Source: Planctomycetales bacterium
GTDB taxonomy: Bacteria > Planctomycetota > Planctomycetia > Isosphaerales > Isosphaeraceae
Direction of reading: 5' to 3'
Assembly (NCBI GenBank): GCA_027451455.1
Contig: DAIDJI010000040.1
Span: 1-15,810 of the forward strand
Length of the DNA stretch: 15,810 nucleotides
Shown one piece after another: positions 13,868 to 15,810 of this stretch (positions are counted from its first letter, which is position 1; the number at the start of each line of letters is the position of its first letter). The notes beneath the pieces are model-generated. The model searched no databases. It was not told the DNA's origin and worked only from the letters and a program-made list of their open reading frames with translations. The position numbers and the translations under genes are program-made.

Positions 13868-15810
13868 CTAACGCCGATTCTGCCGCATCGCCTCCTCACC
13901 CGAGCCCCACGTGAACGGGTGGAAGGTGTGAATCCATCGATCCTGGACACCGAGCCGCATCGGCCCGGTCCGGATCGAGACAATCGAGCCCACGACGATC
14001 AGCCCGAGCGCCGCGAACCAGAGCGCCCGCCAGAGTCCGGCGCGCTCGATCGTGGCATGCTCCGGCACCAGGGCGACCGGGCGTCTCGGTAGCAACCAGA
14101 GCACCAGCCCGATCCCGATCCCGGCGACCGAGACGATCAATCCGAGCAGGAACCCGGCCGGTCGATAGGTGAAGACGACCGTGTGATGTCCTCGGTCAAG
14201 GTAAATGGCGCGAAAGGCGACGTACGCCGGATGGATGGCAACGGGACGGCCGTTGTCGGTGGCCGACCATCCGGGGTCAAAAGTATCGGAGAGGACGAGG
14301 TATCCGGGCGCGTTGAGGTCGGCCTCGATCGCGACGTGCTCGGGTAGATCCTCCACGATCGTCGCCCGTCCCGACGCCGTGGCCGACGAGGAGATCGGTC
14401 GCGTCGGGTCCTCGACGACGACCCGATCGCGGAGATCGTTCCGACGGCCGAGGTCCACCAGCAGGCCGATCGCCTGCCCCTCGTTTGCGGCGTAGACGGG
14501 ACGGCCGACGATCCGGGCCCTTGGCAGCGCGCCCGGGTTGAACTGAAGCCGGGCCGTCCCGATCCGAAGTCCCTGCGAACCGGTGATGTTCTTGCCGAGG
14601 AGGTGGTGCGAGCGCCCTTCGATGTCGAACCGCCAGGGAAACGATTGCTGGACGCCGAGCGGGTCGCCGAACCGTTCGAGCCGGCGTGAGTGCATCGGGG
14701 TGTTCCCCCAGACCGAGGGAACGTGCCAGACCATCGGCAGGCTCCAGGCGAGCGGGTCGCGAACCCCCACAAAATCCAGCGTCTCCGACGCATATCCGGG
14801 CTCGCCGGAGGCCTTGTCCGCCTCGCCAAACATCCGGATGAACTTCGGATCAGCACGGAGCCGCTCGACCGTCTCCGGAGGCTTCGTCCAGTAGCCTGGA
14901 TCGACAGTCGGGACCTCGTGCCAGTGGGCGCTCAGCAGGTCAGCCAGGACCAGGATCGGGAACGCCCAGGCCCATCGCGACCGAGCTGCGGGGTCGGTCG
15001 CGCGGGTCGCCGACTTCGCCACCCAGCAGGCGAGTCCAACGAGGAGCGCCGTTCGGATCGTGGACGTTGTCAGCTCCTCTCCCAGCCATTGGTATCGGTC
15101 GATGTGGTAGGGCTTCGTCCATCGATCGGGCTCGTTCCAGACGGGCGAGTAGATCCCGAGCAGGATTGGAATCGAGGCCACGATCAAAATGCCGCCGAGG
15201 ATCAAGGCGCCCCGGATCGAGACAGCCCCGGGACGCGCCAACCGATCGACCCCCAGCGACGCCAGCGCAGCGACCGCCATTGCGACCCAGAGCGAGAATC
15301 GGACGGGCTCGCGCGAACTCCCCAGGATCGGAATGCGGTTGGCCCGGTCAAAGAGAAACGTGAACCGGCCGAGCATCAGGATCAGACCCAGGCCGACCAT
15401 GAGTACCCAGAAATGGGCCCAGCGGTCGCGGCGAGAGGCACCTCCTGCTCCGATGACCGCCAGCCCGATCGCGATCAGACCCATGTAGGCGTTCATCTCG
15501 TGGTACGGATAGAAGCCGTCGAGCCAGTCCGTATCGCGGGCGCGGGTGCCGTACGCCTCGCGGACGACCATCGTCGGCAGCAATTCCGGGCTCCACGAGC
15601 CGAAGACCAGCTCCCAGTAGCTCAGCCCCCCGGCGCGCGGCGATCGGTCGAGCAACTCCTTCGACGGGATCCACTGCACGGCCGAGACCAGCACGCCGAC
15701 CACGCCGGCGATGCCCACAACGACCACCGAGGCCCCACCGAGCCGCTGCGGCAGGGTCGCGAGGCCGGCCAGCGTCACCGAGGCCGTCTGCCGACCGGTC
15801 CGGCTCAGAG
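13868..15810 (-). CDS. YfhO-family membrane protein, N-terminus outside window
   Basis: About 647 residues are visible and the frame stays open to the right edge, so the start lies beyond 15810. Hydrophobic segments alternate with loops in the first half (ASVVVVGIAGVVGVLVSA, YMGLIAIGLAVIGAGG, ALILGGILIVASIPILL). A soluble beta-rich region follows and carries the YfhO-like signature VLSDTFDPGWSATDNGRPV with RGHHTVVFTYRPAGFLLG. A last pair of membrane helices (LIVSVAGIGIGLVLWLL and LWFAALGLIVVGSIV) precedes a short tail. Family knowledge: YfhO proteins are GT-C-fold proteins implicated in glycosylating lipid or polymer acceptors at the membrane; the best-studied examples act on teichoic acid or related polymers. 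The substrate here is unknown. The stop is TAG at 13868-13870, and the toxin-antitoxin genes follow closely. Confidence 0.85.
   Translation of the reverse strand, partial: LSRTGRQTASVTLAGLATLPQRLGGASVVVVGIAGVVGVLVSAVQWIPSKELLDRSPRAGGLSYWELVFGSWSPELLPTMVVREAYGTRARDTDWLDGFYPYHEMNAYMGLIAIGLAVIGAGGASRRDRWAHFWVLMVGLGLILMLGRFTFLFDRANRIPILGSSREPVRFSLWVAMAVAALASLGVDRLARPGAVSIRGALILGGILIVASIPILLGIYSPVWNEPDRWTKPYHIDRYQWLGEELTTSTIRTALLVGLACWVAKSATRATDPAARSRWAWAFPILVLADLLSAHWHEVPTVDPGYWTKPPETVERLRADPKFIRMFGEADKASGEPGYASETLDFVGVRDPLAWSLPMVWHVPSVWGNTPMHSRRLERFGDPLGVQQSFPWRFDIEGRSHHLLGKNITGSQGLRIGTARLQFNPGALPRARIVGRPVYAANEGQAIGLLVDLGRRNDLRDRVVVEDPTRPISSSATASGRATIVEDLPEHVAIEADLNAPGYLVLSDTFDPGWSATDNGRPVAIHPAYVAFRAIYLDRGHHTVVFTYRPAGFLLGLIVSVAGIGIGLVLWLLPRRPVALVPEHATIERAGLWRALWFAALGLIVVGSIVSIRTGPMRLGVQDRWIHTFHPFTWGSGEEAMRQNRR

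Noticed and set aside
1..15810. CRISPR arrays, tRNA or rRNA genes, insertion sequences, prophage genes
   Set aside because: Looked for regularly spaced repeats, cloverleaf-like segments with CCA ends, transposase motifs and terminal inverted repeats by eye; none was found.

Overview
The window is high-GC, densely coded bacterial DNA. The gene content (secreted purple-acid-phosphatase-like protein, large GT-C-type and YfhO-type membrane proteins, a GH15-like enzyme, a SIS isomerase next to a ROK kinase) and the codon use suggest a Planctomycetes genome, possibly of the Isosphaeraceae type. That assignment is an impression from family resemblance; no rRNA or other marker is present. I see no tRNA, rRNA, CRISPR array, insertion sequence, integrase or phage gene, so this is ordinary chromosome apart from one toxin-antitoxin pair.

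Layout. Positions 3-1796 (+) hold a proline-rich parvulin-type peptidyl-prolyl isomerase whose 5' end lies outside the window. Positions 1797-2018 form a lower-GC intergenic region with a candidate promoter and a clear intrinsic terminator just before the next start codon, so it may encode a small RNA or an attenuated leader. Positions 2034-2804 (+) encode an unrecognised protein whose stop lies one base from the stop of the convergent 933-residue GH15-like protein (2806-5607, -). Upstream of that is a polytopic GT-C-like membrane protein (5894-8155, -). A divergent promoter region (8156-8331) separates it from a tight two-gene operon: a GmhA-like SIS-domain protein (8332-8952) and a ROK sugar kinase (8957-9916).

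A 641-base non-coding stretch (9917-10557) contains promoter-like and terminator-like signals and leads to an 80-residue protein of unknown family with a strong ribosome binding site (10558-10800). A 14-bp-stem hairpin (10842-10883) lies between it and a secreted metallophosphoesterase of purple acid phosphatase architecture (10938-12824). The rest is on the minus strand. Read in transcription order from the right edge it is: a YfhO-family membrane protein (13868-15810, N-terminus outside), an antitoxin and RelE/ParE-like toxin pair coupled by a GTGA overlap (13822-13362), and a small unrecognised protein (13258-12821) whose stop overlaps the stop of the phosphoesterase.

How they fit together: the SIS isomerase and ROK kinase are probably cotranscribed and act on a sugar or sugar phosphate. 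The GT-C-like and YfhO-like proteins suggest glycan or lipid-linked sugar handling at the membrane, and the isomerase and phosphoesterase would act outside the cytoplasm. No single dedicated pathway is evident. The points most worth a second look are the candidate small RNA/attenuator at 1859-2020, the apparent loss of catalytic residues in the GH15-like protein, the ROK kinase without its zinc cluster, the strong hairpin at 10842-10883 and the toxin-antitoxin pair.
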